NCBI RefSeq assembly: GCF_011393025.1
Contig: NZ_JAAOEO010000010.1
Span: 62,001-126,000 of the forward strand
Direction of reading: 5' to 3'
DNA from: Neobacillus terrae
GTDB lineage: Bacteria; Bacillota; Bacilli; Bacillales; Cytobacillaceae
DNA length: 64,000 nucleotides
In this document: positions 56,318 through 64,000 of the stretch, in pieces
How positions within the stretch are numbered: position 1 is the first letter of the stretch
Layout: each line of letters opens with the position of its first letter
Position numbers and translations under genes: made by a program
Notes under the pieces: model-generated
What the model was told of the DNA's origin: nothing
The model's database searches: none
What the model saw: the letters and a program-made list of their open reading frames with translations, nothing else

Positions 56318-57643
56318 TTGAAACAATCTGATCAACGCGCTATTAGCCGGCGCATCACAAGCAACATCTTCAAGGGGTCACTGGGAAATCTAATTGAATG
56401 GTATGACTGGTATGTGTACTCCGCTTTTGCAGTATACTTTTCGGCCGAGTTTTTCCCGGCAGGAAATACGACTCTCCAATTACTTAACACCGCAGGAGTT
56501 TTTGCGATTGGATTTTTAATGCGCCCGATTGGAAGTATCATAATGGGACGTTATGCCGACAGACATGGACGCCGAGCGGGACTCACTCTTTCGGTAGCCA
56601 TCATGGCTTTAGGGTCTCTTGTAATTGCGTTTACACCAGGTTACAGCAGTATTGGGGTTCTTTCACCTATCATTCTGGTAGTTGCACGCTTAATCCAAGG
56701 TATTTCGCTTGGCGGTGAATACGGAACTTCTGCTACTTACCTATCAGAAGTTGCCAGCAACGGACGCCGGGGTTATTATTCTAGCTTCCAGTATGTAACG
56801 CTTGTTGGCGGACAGCTGGTTGCACTCGGTGTTCAAATCATACTCCAGCAAATCCTGAATGATGACCAAATGGTTTCATGGGGCTGGCGCATTCCATTCG
56901 TCATTGGCGCTCTCGGTGCATTACTTGTACTTTGGCTGCGGCGTTCGATGGATGAATCAGAGCAATTTGAAAAAAACAAGAATAGTGTGAATGCCGGTAC
57001 GTTTAAAGCTTTAATGAAATATCCAAAAGCAGTTATGACAGTTGTCGGCCTTACGCTCGGCGGAACAGTTGCATTCTACACGTATACTACCTATTTGCAA
57101 AAATACATGATCAATACCGTTGGCCTTGATAAGCAATCCGTCAGCTGGATAAACTTCATTGCATTACTGATTTTCGTTGTTCTTCAGCCGCTTGCCGGTG
57201 CTCTGTCTGATAAAATTGGACGACGTAAACTATTACTGGGCTTTGGTATTTTCGGTACATTGCTCACTGCTCCGCTGTTTTTCTTAATGAGAGATACAAA
57301 CAGTCCTTTTGTCGCATTCCTGCTCATGATGGTCGGTCTCATCATTGTAACTGGATACACCTCCATCAATGCGATAGTTAAAGCTGAGCTATTTCCTACA
57401 GAAATTCGGGCTCTTGGTGTAGGTTTCCCTTATTCCCTCACCGTTGCGATCTTTGGAGGAACAGCCGAATTCATCGCTTTATGGCTTAAAAACATCGGAC
57501 TCGAGTCTCTTTTCTTCTTCTATGTATCACTATGTATCTTAATTAGCCTTATCGCCTACTGGCGCATGGGAGAGTCCTCTAAGAACTCTCAAATTGAAGC
57601 GGAATTTAACAAAAAAACTCCGCCTGACCAAAAAGCTTTATAA
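56318..57643 (+). CDS. MHS-family MFS transporter (KgtP-like dicarboxylate/2-oxoglutarate permease)
   Basis: A 441-residue major facilitator with 12 helices. It resembles Escherichia coli KgtP closely: GSLGNLIEWYDWYVYSAFAV, LLNTAGVFAIGFLMRPIGS, GRYADRHGRRAGL, RLIQGISLGGEYGTSATYLS and SSFQYVTLVGGQL. The MHS motif RPIG and the GRYADRHGRR loop are intact. The probable substrate is 2-oxoglutarate or a similar acid taken up with protons. TTG start at 56318 has AGGAGAGGA upstream. Confidence 0.88.
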   Translation: MKQSDQRAISRRITSNIFKGSLGNLIEWYDWYVYSAFAVYFSAEFFPAGNTTLQLLNTAGVFAIGFLMRPIGSIIMGRYADRHGRRAGLTLSVAIMALGSLVIAFTPGYSSIGVLSPIILVVARLIQGISLGGEYGTSATYLSEVASNGRRGYYSSFQYVTLVGGQLVALGVQIILQQILNDDQMVSWGWRIPFVIGALGALLVLWLRRSMDESEQFEKNKNSVNAGTFKALMKYPKAVMTVVGLTLGGTVAFYTYTTYLQKYMINTVGLDKQSVSWINFIALLIFVVLQPLAGALSDKIGRRKLLLGFGIFGTLLTAPLFFLMRDTNSPFVAFLLMMVGLIIVTGYTSINAIVKAELFPTEIRALGVGFPYSLTVAIFGGTAEFIALWLKNIGLESLFFFYVSLCILISLIAYWRMGESSKNSQIEAEFNKKTPPDQKAL

Positions 57644-57645
57644 GG

Positions 57646-57688
57646 CAGAAAAACGCTGTTCGGCACTTTGCCAGCAGCGTTTTTCTTT
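57646..57688. terminator. Terminator after the MHS transporter
   Basis: AAAAACGCTG and CAGCGTTTTT pair; usable on both strands, since the GNAT gene converges here. Confidence 0.85.
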
Positions 57689-57691
57689 GAC

Positions 57692-58132
57692 TCAAAAATA
57701 TTTTATATAACTATCATACTCGTTATCTATCTGCATTCCTATTTCTTCGTATAAGGCTTTTGCTGTTTGATTATCAGGGGCAGTTTGCAACGAAACAAAT
57801 CTCGCCTTTTCTTTTTCACAGAAACAGAAGGCTTCCTTCATCAGTGCTTTCCCTACTCCCTTTTTTCTGAAGTCTGGATGGACAAATAAATCATTTAAAA
57901 TAAATGCCCTCTTCATACCGACAGAAGTGAAGGTGGGATATAATTGTACAAATCCAGCTGCCTTTTCCGCCTGGTAAGCTATAAAAATTTTCGACTCTTG
58001 ATTTTCAATCCTTGCCTGGATAAATTCTTTTGCTCCTTCTAAATCACTAGCCTGTCCGTAGAACATGCGATATTGATTGAAAAGCGAGCCTATCTCATTT
58101 AAATACTTCATATTGCCTTCAACAATTTTCAT
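57692..58132 (-). CDS. GNAT family N-acetyltransferase
   Basis: A 146-residue protein with acetyl-CoA loop HPDFRKKGVGKALMKEAF preceded by AFILNDLFV, and the final TAKALYEEIGMQIDNEYDSY. Substrate unknown. AGGGGAGGG lies 14-20 bases before ATG 58132. Monocistronic. Confidence 0.86.
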   Translation of the reverse strand: MKIVEGNMKYLNEIGSLFNQYRMFYGQASDLEGAKEFIQARIENQESKIFIAYQAEKAAGFVQLYPTFTSVGMKRAFILNDLFVHPDFRKKGVGKALMKEAFCFCEKEKARFVSLQTAPDNQTAKALYEEIGMQIDNEYDSYIKYF

Positions 58133-58504
58133 CTTTATCTCTAACCCTCCCCTAAAATTTCACTTGATTCTTTGTCCCTAATTATTTCACATTTATAGAT
58201 ATGAATAATAATAACAGATTTAACCATTGCAGCATGTAAAAGTTGAAAAGATTTGAAAGAGTTATTGATTCCTATTAACCAATATATAAACATATGTATC
58301 GGTTCATTCACTTTCTTATTGAAAAAGGTAATTTAGAAATTGAAGCTCCCTTCTATTCGCCGGCTTGTCAATACCTCAGCTGCAAAGGAACAGTATTGCG
58401 AGTTATTACCAGGGATAAAATTTTATCGTTATACCAAAATTTGATACTTGCAAAATAGGAGGAAAACTACTAAAATATTCAAAGTGCATTCTTAAAAAAT
58501 AAAT
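58133..58504. other. Intergenic upstream of the pbuE riboswitch
   Basis: Contains the presumed pbuE promoter; no gene or other RNA recognised. Confidence 0.45.
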
Positions 58505-58622
58505 ATCAACTGTATAACCTCTAGAATATGGCTTGAGGGTCTCTACCAGGAACCATAAAATCCTGATTACAGAAAATGAACCAATCATTTTTTGTAATCA
58601 GGGTTTTTTTATTTTTTTCATT
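58505..58622 (+). promoter_or_regulatory. Adenine riboswitch with terminator, controlling pbuE
   Basis: The aptamer runs from about 58509 to 58573. P1 is CTGTA/TACAG; conserved pieces are TATAACCTC, GAATATGGCTTGAGGGTCTC, TACCAGG and CCATAAAATCCTGATTAC. The specificity base after TGA is T (58567), which selects adenine rather than guanine. Overlapping it, CCTGATTACAGAAAATGA pairs with TCATTTTTTGTAATCAGG and is followed by TTTTTTT (58562-58620): the terminator. Adenine binding should hold P1/P3 and stop the terminator forming, so the switch is ON, as for B. subtilis pbuE. Confidence 0.95.
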
Positions 58623-58642
58623 AGAAAGGACGTAAATAGATT

Positions 58643-59836
58643 ATGAATTTTAAAATATTTATTCTTGCATTATCATCTGTCGCCGCGGGGCTGGTTGAAT
58701 TAATCGTAGGTGGAATACTGCCCACAATTGCTAACGACTTTAATATATCATTAAGCACGGCTGGACAGCTAATCACAGTTTTCGCGCTTATTTATGCTGT
58801 TGCCGGTCCTGTTTTACTTGTTTTAACCAGCAAAATAGAGCGAAAAAAGTTATATCTTGCTTCCTTGATTGCTTTCTTCATCGGAAATGTTATGACCTAT
58901 TTCAGTCCAAGTTTTACCTTCATGATGATCGCTAGGATTTTGACTGCAATGAGTACAGCACTTATCGTTGTACTGTCCTTAACCCTATCTGCAAAAATTG
59001 TGTCTCCAGCACACCGAGCAAAGGCTTTGGGACTCATCTATATGGGCATAAGTTCATCACTTGTGTTGGGCGTTCCGCTGGGAATTCTAATTTCTAATAC
59101 ATTCGGCTGGCGTGTCATTTTCCTAGGTATCGCTATTTTATCCATAGGCTCCATTGTACTTATTTCAATCTATTTGGAAAGAATTCCTGGGGAAAACTCG
59201 ATTCCGCTTTCCCAACAATTACGAGCAGTGGGCAGTCTAAAAATAGGGAGTGCCCATCTTGCAACCATGTTTATGCTTGCTGGACATTATACTCTTTATG
59301 CGTATTTCACTCCATTTTTAGAAAAGGAACTTCATCTGAATTCTAATTGGATCAGTATTTGTTATTTATTATTTGGTATTGCAGCAGTATGTGGTGGAGC
59401 TTTCGGAGGAATTCTTTCGGATTCGATTGGGTCTCATAAAAGCATCATCGTGGTAATCAGTGCATTTGCCGCTGTGCTATTTTTATTACCATTAACGACT
59501 TTTTCACTTATTTTATTCGTACCGATCATGATGATTTGGGCGGCATTAAGCTGGAGCCTCGCTCCTCCGCAACAAAGTTACTTGATAGAAACAGACCCTG
59601 CTACATCTGACATTCAGCAAAGCTTTAATAATTCAGCCTTACAAATCGGCATTTCACTAGGTTCTGCCTTTGGCGGCATCGTTTTAACTCAAACCGGTAC
59701 AGTTTCCAAAACAGCCTGGTTTGGAGGAGCCATTGTCATGATTTCTCTCCTTTTTGCGATCATCTCTTTAACAAGAAAAACGATAAAAAGAGAAAATAGG
59801 CTTATGGTTTCGTCATCCCAAAAGACAATTTCATAA
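58643..59836 (+). CDS. pbuE: Purine base efflux pump PbuE
   Basis: A 397-residue major facilitator with 12 helices. I recall B. subtilis PbuE and this sequence agrees along its length: [54 protein letters not shown], and [20 protein letters not shown]. It exports adenine, hypoxanthine and analogues. The adenine riboswitch directly upstream confirms the assignment. ATG 58643 has GAAAGGACG upstream. Confidence 0.95.
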   Translation: MNFKIFILALSSVAAGLVELIVGGILPTIANDFNISLSTAGQLITVFALIYAVAGPVLLVLTSKIERKKLYLASLIAFFIGNVMTYFSPSFTFMMIARILTAMSTALIVVLSLTLSAKIVSPAHRAKALGLIYMGISSSLVLGVPLGILISNTFGWRVIFLGIAILSIGSIVLISIYLERIPGENSIPLSQQLRAVGSLKIGSAHLATMFMLAGHYTLYAYFTPFLEKELHLNSNWISICYLLFGIAAVCGGAFGGILSDSIGSHKSIIVVISAFAAVLFLLPLTTFSLILFVPIMMIWAALSWSLAPPQQSYLIETDPATSDIQQSFNNSALQIGISLGSAFGGIVLTQTGTVSKTAWFGGAIVMISLLFAIISLTRKTIKRENRLMVSSSQKTIS

Positions 59837-59870
59837 TGCAGCTTACTTCTTTGGAATGTATTAGCAACAT

Positions 59871-59904
59871 TAAAACACTGGGAGTTAATCCTAGTGTTTT
59901 TTGA
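59871..59904 (+). terminator. pbuE terminator
   Basis: AAAACACTGGGA and TCCTAGTGTTTT pair with one mismatch, followed by TT. Confidence 0.75.
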
Positions 59905-60040
59905 TATTCCCGATCTCTTGCCTCAACGTATATGTTGCTAGTTATTTATTATTGGGAGATTATATATTCTTGAGTGAAACCTTGATGGCATTAGAAAAAA
60001 GGTAGTAACGACAACTTAGTTGAAGTAACTGATTTTGTAT

Positions 60041-60862
60041 TTACTCTTTGCAAGAAATTGTTCCAATAATTACTGTTGCGTCCAGTTCATGATCTCTGGC
60101 AATTTTGGTAGCTAGTCCAGCATTTTCAAAGATTGCTAAGGTTTGAGCCGCCTGCATTTCGCTCGTCTCTACCAATAGATGCCCTCCGGGAGCAAGCCAG
60201 TGAATTGCCTGTTCGACAACCTTGCGCTGAAGGTCGAGTCCGTCCTTTCCTCCGTCAAGTGCCAGTTTCGGTTCATATAAACGTGCCTCCTGAGGAAGTA
60301 ACTTTATTGCATCAGTAGGAACGTAAGGTGCGTTGGCAACTATAATGTTCACACGGCCTCTCAACAAATAGGGCAATGCATCATACAGGTCACCCTTATA
60401 AACGTGGCCACCAATGTTAATAATGTTACAGGAAGCACATTGTACAGCTATAGGGTCAATGTCAACGGAATGTAATAAAATATTATTAAAGTTTGTTGCT
60501 ATTACAGCACCCACAGCTCCAGACCCGCAACATAAATCAACCACAATTTCATTATTGTGGGTCAATGCTTCCGCCTGCTTTACCAGAAACTCCGTACGTT
60601 GACGTGGTACAAAAACGCCCTGTTTAACTTCTATGCGCTTCCCACAAAACTTTGTAAATCCAAGTACGTATTCAAGTGGTAAGCCACTTGCTCGTTTTTC
60701 TACCATTTCCAGTAGATCTTCTAATCTGCCAGCCTCTGAGATTAGTAACTGTGCTTCTTCTTCTGCAAAAATACAACCAACGTTTCGGAGTCTGTCAATT
60801 ATACTTTTTTCCATTTTATTATTTACAGAGAAGGTAATCTTCTGTCCTATTTCTCTCACCAC
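60041..60862 (-). CDS. PrmC-related protein-glutamine N5-methyltransferase, NAPY type
   Basis: A 273-residue SAM methyltransferase related to PrmC/HemK. SAM motif I is VVDLCCGSGAVGAVIATNF; the catalytic motif reads ANAPYVPTDA, that is N-A-P-Y instead of N-P-P-Y. PrmC N-terminal features (RASGLPLEYVLGFTKFCGKR, VPRQRTEFLV) are present. NAPY is typical of the TIGR03704-like group whose substrate is unknown. The start is uncertain: GTG 60862 has no clear ribosome site and neither does ATG 60814. Confidence 0.82.
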   Translation of the reverse strand: MVREIGQKITFSVNNKMEKSIIDRLRNVGCIFAEEEAQLLISEAGRLEDLLEMVEKRASGLPLEYVLGFTKFCGKRIEVKQGVFVPRQRTEFLVKQAEALTHNNEIVVDLCCGSGAVGAVIATNFNNILLHSVDIDPIAVQCASCNIINIGGHVYKGDLYDALPYLLRGRVNIIVANAPYVPTDAIKLLPQEARLYEPKLALDGGKDGLDLQRKVVEQAIHWLAPGGHLLVETSEMQAAQTLAIFENAGLATKIARDHELDATVIIGTISCKE

Positions 60863-61059
60863 TTTAGGAATGATTTAGTTTTTTAACATCTTTATTCTAG
60901 TACTGAAAGAAATATCCTTCTTGAACTTAACTACCCTATAGCACAATGAAAAAACAGCAATCATTCTTTATTAGAACGATCGCTTTCCGAGCCTGGACAT
61001 AATAATTTCAAATAATTCCTACTCTTATTATTAAATTAAGCTGTCCCTTTAGTTCAGCA

Positions 61060-61096
61060 AAAAAAGGCATAAATCCTTCTTGGATCAATGCCCCTG
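61060..61096 (-). repeat. ATCCTTCTTGGAT-family hairpin
   Basis: GGCATAAATCC and GGATCAATGCC (61066-61092) pair around TTCTT with a minus-strand T-run of seven. It is a third full member of the element family, here not directly after a gene. Confidence 0.65.
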
Positions 61097-61165
61097 TTTG
61101 CTTTATAAATTTAGCAATTCGAACAGACATAATCGGAGAACTGGACAGATACAACTCTTAATCCA

Positions 61166-61207
61166 AAAAACAAGAGGAATTCGCCCTTAAAAGCGGATTC
61201 CTCTTTT
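61166..61207 (-). terminator. Terminator of the gene at 61221
   Basis: AGAGGAATTCGC and GCGGATTCCTCT pair (one mismatch) around CCTTAAAA, with T-rich flanks. Confidence 0.8.
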
Positions 61208-61220
61208 CATTCATTTTAAG

Positions 61221-61575
61221 TTAACGGGTTATAGAAAAGCCGTTTTTAAAAGTATTTTTATCTGGCTCATAAACTACGTCATTTTTAAAATCCAAAACCT
61301 CACCAAAGCCAAGTAAAGTCAATCGTAGGTCTTTTTCCATCATACGAGTGAACTCCCATTTATCCCCTTTTTCAAATGCTTTTACTAATTCTGGCGAAAC
61401 ATTAATCTTACAAAATGTATTTAATTTGTTACCTTTGTTTACTTCATTAGTGAAATCCAAAATCCCACCAAATTCATTCAATTGATTGTTCTAAATTCTT
61501 AGGATACCCTGATTGATTCACATATTCAGGTAAAACATTCATTTCACAAGTAATATCAAATGTCATTTTGCCCAT
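61221..61575 (-). pseudogene. Small hypothetical protein, probably frameshifted
   Basis: ATG 61575 follows AGAGTGAGAACCT and encodes MGKMTFDITCEMNVLPEYVN and on to NLEQSIE, stopping at 61474. The next frame, open from 61481, reads NEFGGILDFTNEVNKGNKLN, TFCKINVSPELVKAFEKGDK and ends at 61221. The two parts make one protein of about 117 residues if one base is removed. Alternatively the second ORF starts at TTG 61481 by coupling. Family not recognised. Confidence 0.5.
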
Positions 61576-61640
61576 AGGTTCTCACTCTTTCAGTAGGTAA
61601 TAAACAATTTTAAAAAATCTATGTTCCTATTATTGTTGAA

Positions 61641-61820
61641 TTATACTCCATAAGAGTTTATTTGCAACAACCTCTTATATGTCCTGTAAGCAGAATAAGA
61701 AAAAAATAATTTATTCACGTATTTATTGTGATAGTAATATTCGCTTCTTTCCCAAATAAAATATCCAAATATAATCCCTCCAATTAAAAAGCACACTAAT
61801 CCAATAATAAAAGTCAACAT
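61641..61820 (-). CDS. 59-aa small membrane protein
   Basis: ATG 61820 encodes MLTFIIGLVCFLIGGIIFGY then FIWERSEYYYHNKYVNKLFF and a basic tail. One N-terminal helix. Just upstream, a short hydrophobic reading frame without a standard start codon (about 61906 to 61814, behind GGAGG at 61912) ends in TGTTGA overlapping this start, so coupling with the anti-sigma gene is possible. Confidence 0.5.
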   Translation of the reverse strand: MLTFIIGLVCFLIGGIIFGYFIWERSEYYYHNKYVNKLFFSYSAYRTYKRLLQINSYGV

Positions 61821-61928
61821 CCATTCTCAGATGCAATGTAATAGGTTAATACTGATTCTATAATTAAAGTAGCCAAACTGAATATAACAAACTTTACTTT
61901 TATAAACTTTTCCTCCAGACTATTCTAT

Positions 61929-62657
61929 TTACTCTTTTTGTTTGAGTTCCCTTGTAAAATTATCAAGGAAACCTTCAGCCTGATTTATAGAGAAATGGTC
62001 ATTTAATCTCATATTAAAGTAATAGATACCACCATTATGATCATTAAAGTAAGCTGTATAAAACTCACCTGAATCCTTTACCATATGTTGATACTGTACT
62101 TCAAATCCATTTGTTATTTTGTTCTTCATCTCACTATTTCCTGAACTCTTGCCTCTGCGATATTGTAAAGAGATTTCATTAGTACCTTGGAAAGGCCCAT
62201 ACAACAATTTGGAATGTTGTGCTTCTTCCCATCTCTTAATTTTCTCATTAGAATTATATGATGAATCAATTTCCCCTTTTTTAGCTGAATAATATACCGT
62301 TAAATCAACAGGACCTTTAAAACCTTTTAGCTTAGTAATAGCTGCAAATGTAATGGGATACTCAGATACCTCTGGAATAATCACATTTTGGCCGAATTCT
62401 TCAGTAGCTTTTCTACTGATAATATCGGATGCACTAATTTCATTTATAATAAGGTTACGAGAAAGAATAAAAGCTAAAACTACAGCCACTATTACCGCAA
62501 CGCTTGGAAGAATAACCGAGAACCTTTTTACGGTTTTCTGGGGTGAGGTATTTTTAATTTTATTTATAAAAAGGTACTTCTCCTTCTCGTTAAGTTCAAT
62601 TCCCTTAAAGGCAAATTCATCAAGTGAGGTTTTTAGGTCATTATCAAATTTCTCCAT
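61929..62657 (-). CDS. Putative anti-sigma factor
   Basis: A 242-residue bitopic protein: about 45 cytoplasmic residues (LNEKEKYLFINKIKNTSPQK), one helix (VILPSVAVIVAVVLAFILS at about 48-66), and an extracytoplasmic domain of 175 residues. This layout, and the 14-base overlap with the ECF sigma gene, identify it as the cognate anti-sigma factor. The extracytoplasmic part (EYPITFAAITKLKGFKGPVD, FEVQYQHMVKDSGEFYTAYF) resembles DUF4367/DUF4179-type sensor regions only loosely. AAGGAGG precedes ATG 62657. Confidence 0.8.
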   Translation of the reverse strand: MEKFDNDLKTSLDEFAFKGIELNEKEKYLFINKIKNTSPQKTVKRFSVILPSVAVIVAVVLAFILSRNLIINEISASDIISRKATEEFGQNVIIPEVSEYPITFAAITKLKGFKGPVDLTVYYSAKKGEIDSSYNSNEKIKRWEEAQHSKLLYGPFQGTNEISLQYRRGKSSGNSEMKNKITNGFEVQYQHMVKDSGEFYTAYFNDHNGGIYYFNMRLNDHFSINQAEGFLDNFTRELKQKE

Positions 62658-63165
62658 TAACCTTAAACCTCCTTTTCATTAAGCTTCTTCCACGATTAAG
62701 CCTTGTTTTTACTGTATTTACATTCAAATTTAGGGTATCGCTAATTTCAACTGTATCCATTTCCTGATAATAATAAAGAATAATTACTTCCCTATACTTA
62801 ATAGGCAAACTCATTACAACAGAGGCAAGTTCCTTATTGTGAATATTTGTCATTATAGTTTGCTCTACGTTATCACTATTGGGTCTATCCTGATATAAAT
62901 TTGAAAATTGAACTTTACGGTAATGCCAGCTTTTGAGATAGTCTTTTGATTTATTTATTGCAATCCTATAAATCCACGTTTTTAATGCACTTTCTTCTCT
63001 GAAATTTTCCAAATGATTATAGACTGATAGGAATACCTCCTGAACAATGTCGTCCATAGTCTCTAAATTTTTTACATAGGAAAATACAACCTTTCGTATG
63101 TCGTTGACATATTGGAAAACAATCTTCTCAAAGAAATCTTCCTGGTCTTGACCTATCACTTCCAA
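62644..63165 (-). CDS. ECF-type RNA polymerase sigma factor
   Basis: A 173-residue sigma-70 family factor with region 2 (DIRKVVFSYVKNLETMDDIV, QEVFLSVYNHLENFREESAL, KTWIYRIAINKSKDYLK) and region 4 (VVMSLPIKYREVIILYYYQE, EISDTLNLNVNTVKTRLNRG). TTG start at 63165 has GGGGTGG upstream. The longer frame to 63231 overlaps the candidate autoregulated promoter at 63197-63223. Cotranscribed with its anti-sigma factor. Confidence 0.9.
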   Translation of the reverse strand: MEVIGQDQEDFFEKIVFQYVNDIRKVVFSYVKNLETMDDIVQEVFLSVYNHLENFREESALKTWIYRIAINKSKDYLKSWHYRKVQFSNLYQDRPNSDNVEQTIMTNIHNKELASVVMSLPIKYREVIILYYYQEMDTVEISDTLNLNVNTVKTRLNRGRSLMKRRFKVNGEI

Positions 63166-63196
63166 TGTACCACCCCGTTTCTCTTTACATTTATTT

Positions 63197-63223
63197 GACG
63201 ATTTAACCGTAATTGGCGGTTCA
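63197..63223 (-). promoter_or_regulatory. Candidate ECF autoregulated promoter
   Basis: On the minus strand TGAACC and CGTC are separated by 17 bases, close to the TGAAAC-N16/17-CGTC form used by Bacillus ECF sigmas. It lies about 30 bases before the TTG start of the sigma gene. Confidence 0.5.
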
Positions 63224-63245
63224 TTTTTCATTCGAAAAAGTTAAA

Positions 63246-63275
63246 AGAAAAGCTGCCGTAAAAAACGGCAGCCAC
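63246..63275 (-). terminator. Terminator of the upstream small gene
   Basis: GCTGCCGT and ACGGCAGC pair around AAAA; the minus strand continues TTTTCTTTT. It separates the gene at 63400 from the sigma operon. Confidence 0.75.
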
Positions 63276-63399
63276 CGGAAAGATTCATTTTTATAAACAA
63301 ACCGAATCTTTTTACTTAATAAGAATTTCAACTAGAAGGCATCAATCCTACCCGCATATTAACGACCCGTTTGTTGAATAAGTACCACGAGTAATTTCT

Positions 63400-63495
63400 T
63401 TATTTTTTCAAAACCTTAAGAAGTTTGAATAATAGGAATCCGAAGCCAACCATTATTGCTAGTAGTAATAAAGGAACCAATATATTTGAAATCAT
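63400..63495 (-). CDS. 31-aa single-helix membrane peptide
   Basis: ATG 63495 is preceded by AGGAGGAGAACTT, one of the best ribosome sites in the window. It encodes MISNILVPLLLLAIMVGFGF then LLFKLLKVLKK: one helix and a basic tail. Function unknown. Confidence 0.65.
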   Translation of the reverse strand: MISNILVPLLLLAIMVGFGFLLFKLLKVLKK

Positions 63496-63591
63496 AAGTT
63501 CTCCTCCTAAAATTTTTTATTTCTAATTACTACCTTGCTATCTAATTCCGATAAGTGGAAAATATGTATTCTGTTAACATTCCTTATATTT

Positions 63592-63825
63592 CTACAAGAA
63601 AGAGGCTTCCTCCTTCTTGGATCGAATCCTCTTTAGTTTACTTTTCTTTTTTCCCATTCGTTTTAATAGACTGTCTCCACTCATCCCAATTAAGAAAGCT
63701 CCAATTATAAGAAACCCATTATGATAATTAGTAGATTGATTTGGAATATAGGATATAAAAATTAAAACGAATCCTCTTAATGCCATTATAATATTCTTAA
63801 TCAATAACCTCTGTCCTGCAGTCAA
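63592..63825 (-). CDS. 77-aa membrane protein, unknown
   Basis: TTG 63825 has GGAGGTATTACA directly upstream, preferred over TTG 63873, which overlaps the preceding gene. Two helices (IIMALRGFVLIFISYIP and NGFLIIGAFLIGMSGDSLL) and a strongly basic tail (KRMGKKKSKLKRIRSKK). Family not recognised. Confidence 0.62.
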   Translation of the reverse strand: MTAGQRLLIKNIIMALRGFVLIFISYIPNQSTNYHNGFLIIGAFLIGMSGDSLLKRMGKKKSKLKRIRSKKEEASFL

Positions 63826-63850
63826 TGTAATACCTCCAGAAAATATAAAT

Positions 63851-64000
63851 TTACTCCTTTTTATCTTGTTCAAGTATATCTATGATTCTATTCAGTTTCT
63901 TTTCAATATCATTATTATTTTTTGATGGCTTCTTTCTAATAAGGAACCAAAATAGAAACGGTAATAGGACTATACCTACAAGAAAAATAAATAATACAAT
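63851..64000 (-). CDS. Partial small membrane protein, DUF4083-like C-terminus
   Basis: The frame is open from the right edge: one helix (IVLFIFLVGIVLLPFLFWFL) then KKLNRIIDILEQDKKE to a stop at 63851. Helix followed by an acidic-basic coiled tail EKKLNRIIDILE resembles DUF4083 proteins. The start lies outside the window. Confidence 0.6.
   Translation of the reverse strand: MVLFIFLVGIVLLPFLFWFLIRKKPSKNNNDIEKKLNRIIDILEQDKKE

Larger units (their letters stand above)
60863..61220. other. Intergenic with two hairpins
   Basis: Contains an ATCCTTCTTGGAT-family hairpin at 61060-61096 and the terminator at 61166-61207; no gene seen. Confidence 0.5.

Noticed and set aside
63599..63625. Another ATCCTTCTTGGAT element
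   Set aside because: It falls inside the coding sequence of the 77-aa protein and has no matching second arm, so it is a coincidence.

Overview
The window looks like the chromosome of a low-GC, spore-forming Bacillaceae bacterium (Bacillus, Neobacillus or Cytobacillus type). The evidence is gene content rather than a database match. Most genes have AGGAGG-type ribosome sites and many use TTG or GTG starts. There is a proline T-box in front of proBA, an adenine riboswitch in front of pbuE, a PaiA/MarR pair, and typical Bacillaceae small families (TIGR04104, DUF4181, DUF4256, CcdC-like, UPF0158). No rRNA, tRNA, CRISPR array, complete insertion sequence or prophage was found.

Layout. 0.2-4.7 kb: a decayed acetyltransferase, a PaaI-type thioesterase, a broken S51 peptidase, a gltT glutamate symporter, a frameshifted UPF0126 gene and a 46-aa protein. 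4.8-15.3 kb: a six-gene minus-strand fatty-acid catabolic operon (acyl-CoA ligase, acyl-CoA dehydrogenase, thiolase, acyl-CoA ligase, 2-methylacyl-CoA racemase-like protein, acyl-CoA ligase). Immediately upstream lies a sigma-54 activator with CBS and PAS sensor domains. A consensus -24/-12 promoter lies between activator and operon. A second -24/-12 promoter precedes a type-II 3-hydroxyacyl-CoA dehydrogenase at 24.0-24.8 kb, so the two loci probably form one sigma-54 regulon. 15.4-20.9 kb: small hypothetical genes, several broken genes, and two related blocks of about 155-bp tandem repeats. 20.9-30.3 kb: methionine aminopeptidase, Nudix, isochorismatase-like hydrolase, proBA with its T-box, and a nucleobase permease. 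30.5-44.7 kb: paiA operon, many small genes and pseudogenes, a MocR regulator facing an acetyltransferase, and an EamA exporter with an unusual structured leader. 45-57.7 kb: S9 peptidase, DUF4405 membrane protein, DivIC-like protein, GNAT-nitrilase fusion, SPFH-Arc pair, pentapeptide protein, glutathione peroxidase, hydrolase-Nudix pair and a KgtP-like transporter. 57.7-64 kb: acetyltransferase, riboswitch-controlled pbuE, a PrmC-related methyltransferase, and an ECF sigma/anti-sigma operon with small membrane proteins.

A striking general feature is gene decay. About a dozen genes are interrupted by a single frameshift or in-frame stop, including two probable Trp-to-amber changes, and there are two broken copies of the same S51 peptidase. 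The best candidates for undescribed biology are the 155-bp tandem repeat blocks, where every unit carries a hairpin and a second hairpin with a U-run; the EamA leader, where a short peptide ORF precedes a hairpin that covers the ribosome site; and the CBS-PAS sigma-54 control of a branched or unusual acyl-CoA pathway. All functions are inferred from motifs and recalled family sequences; nothing was searched.
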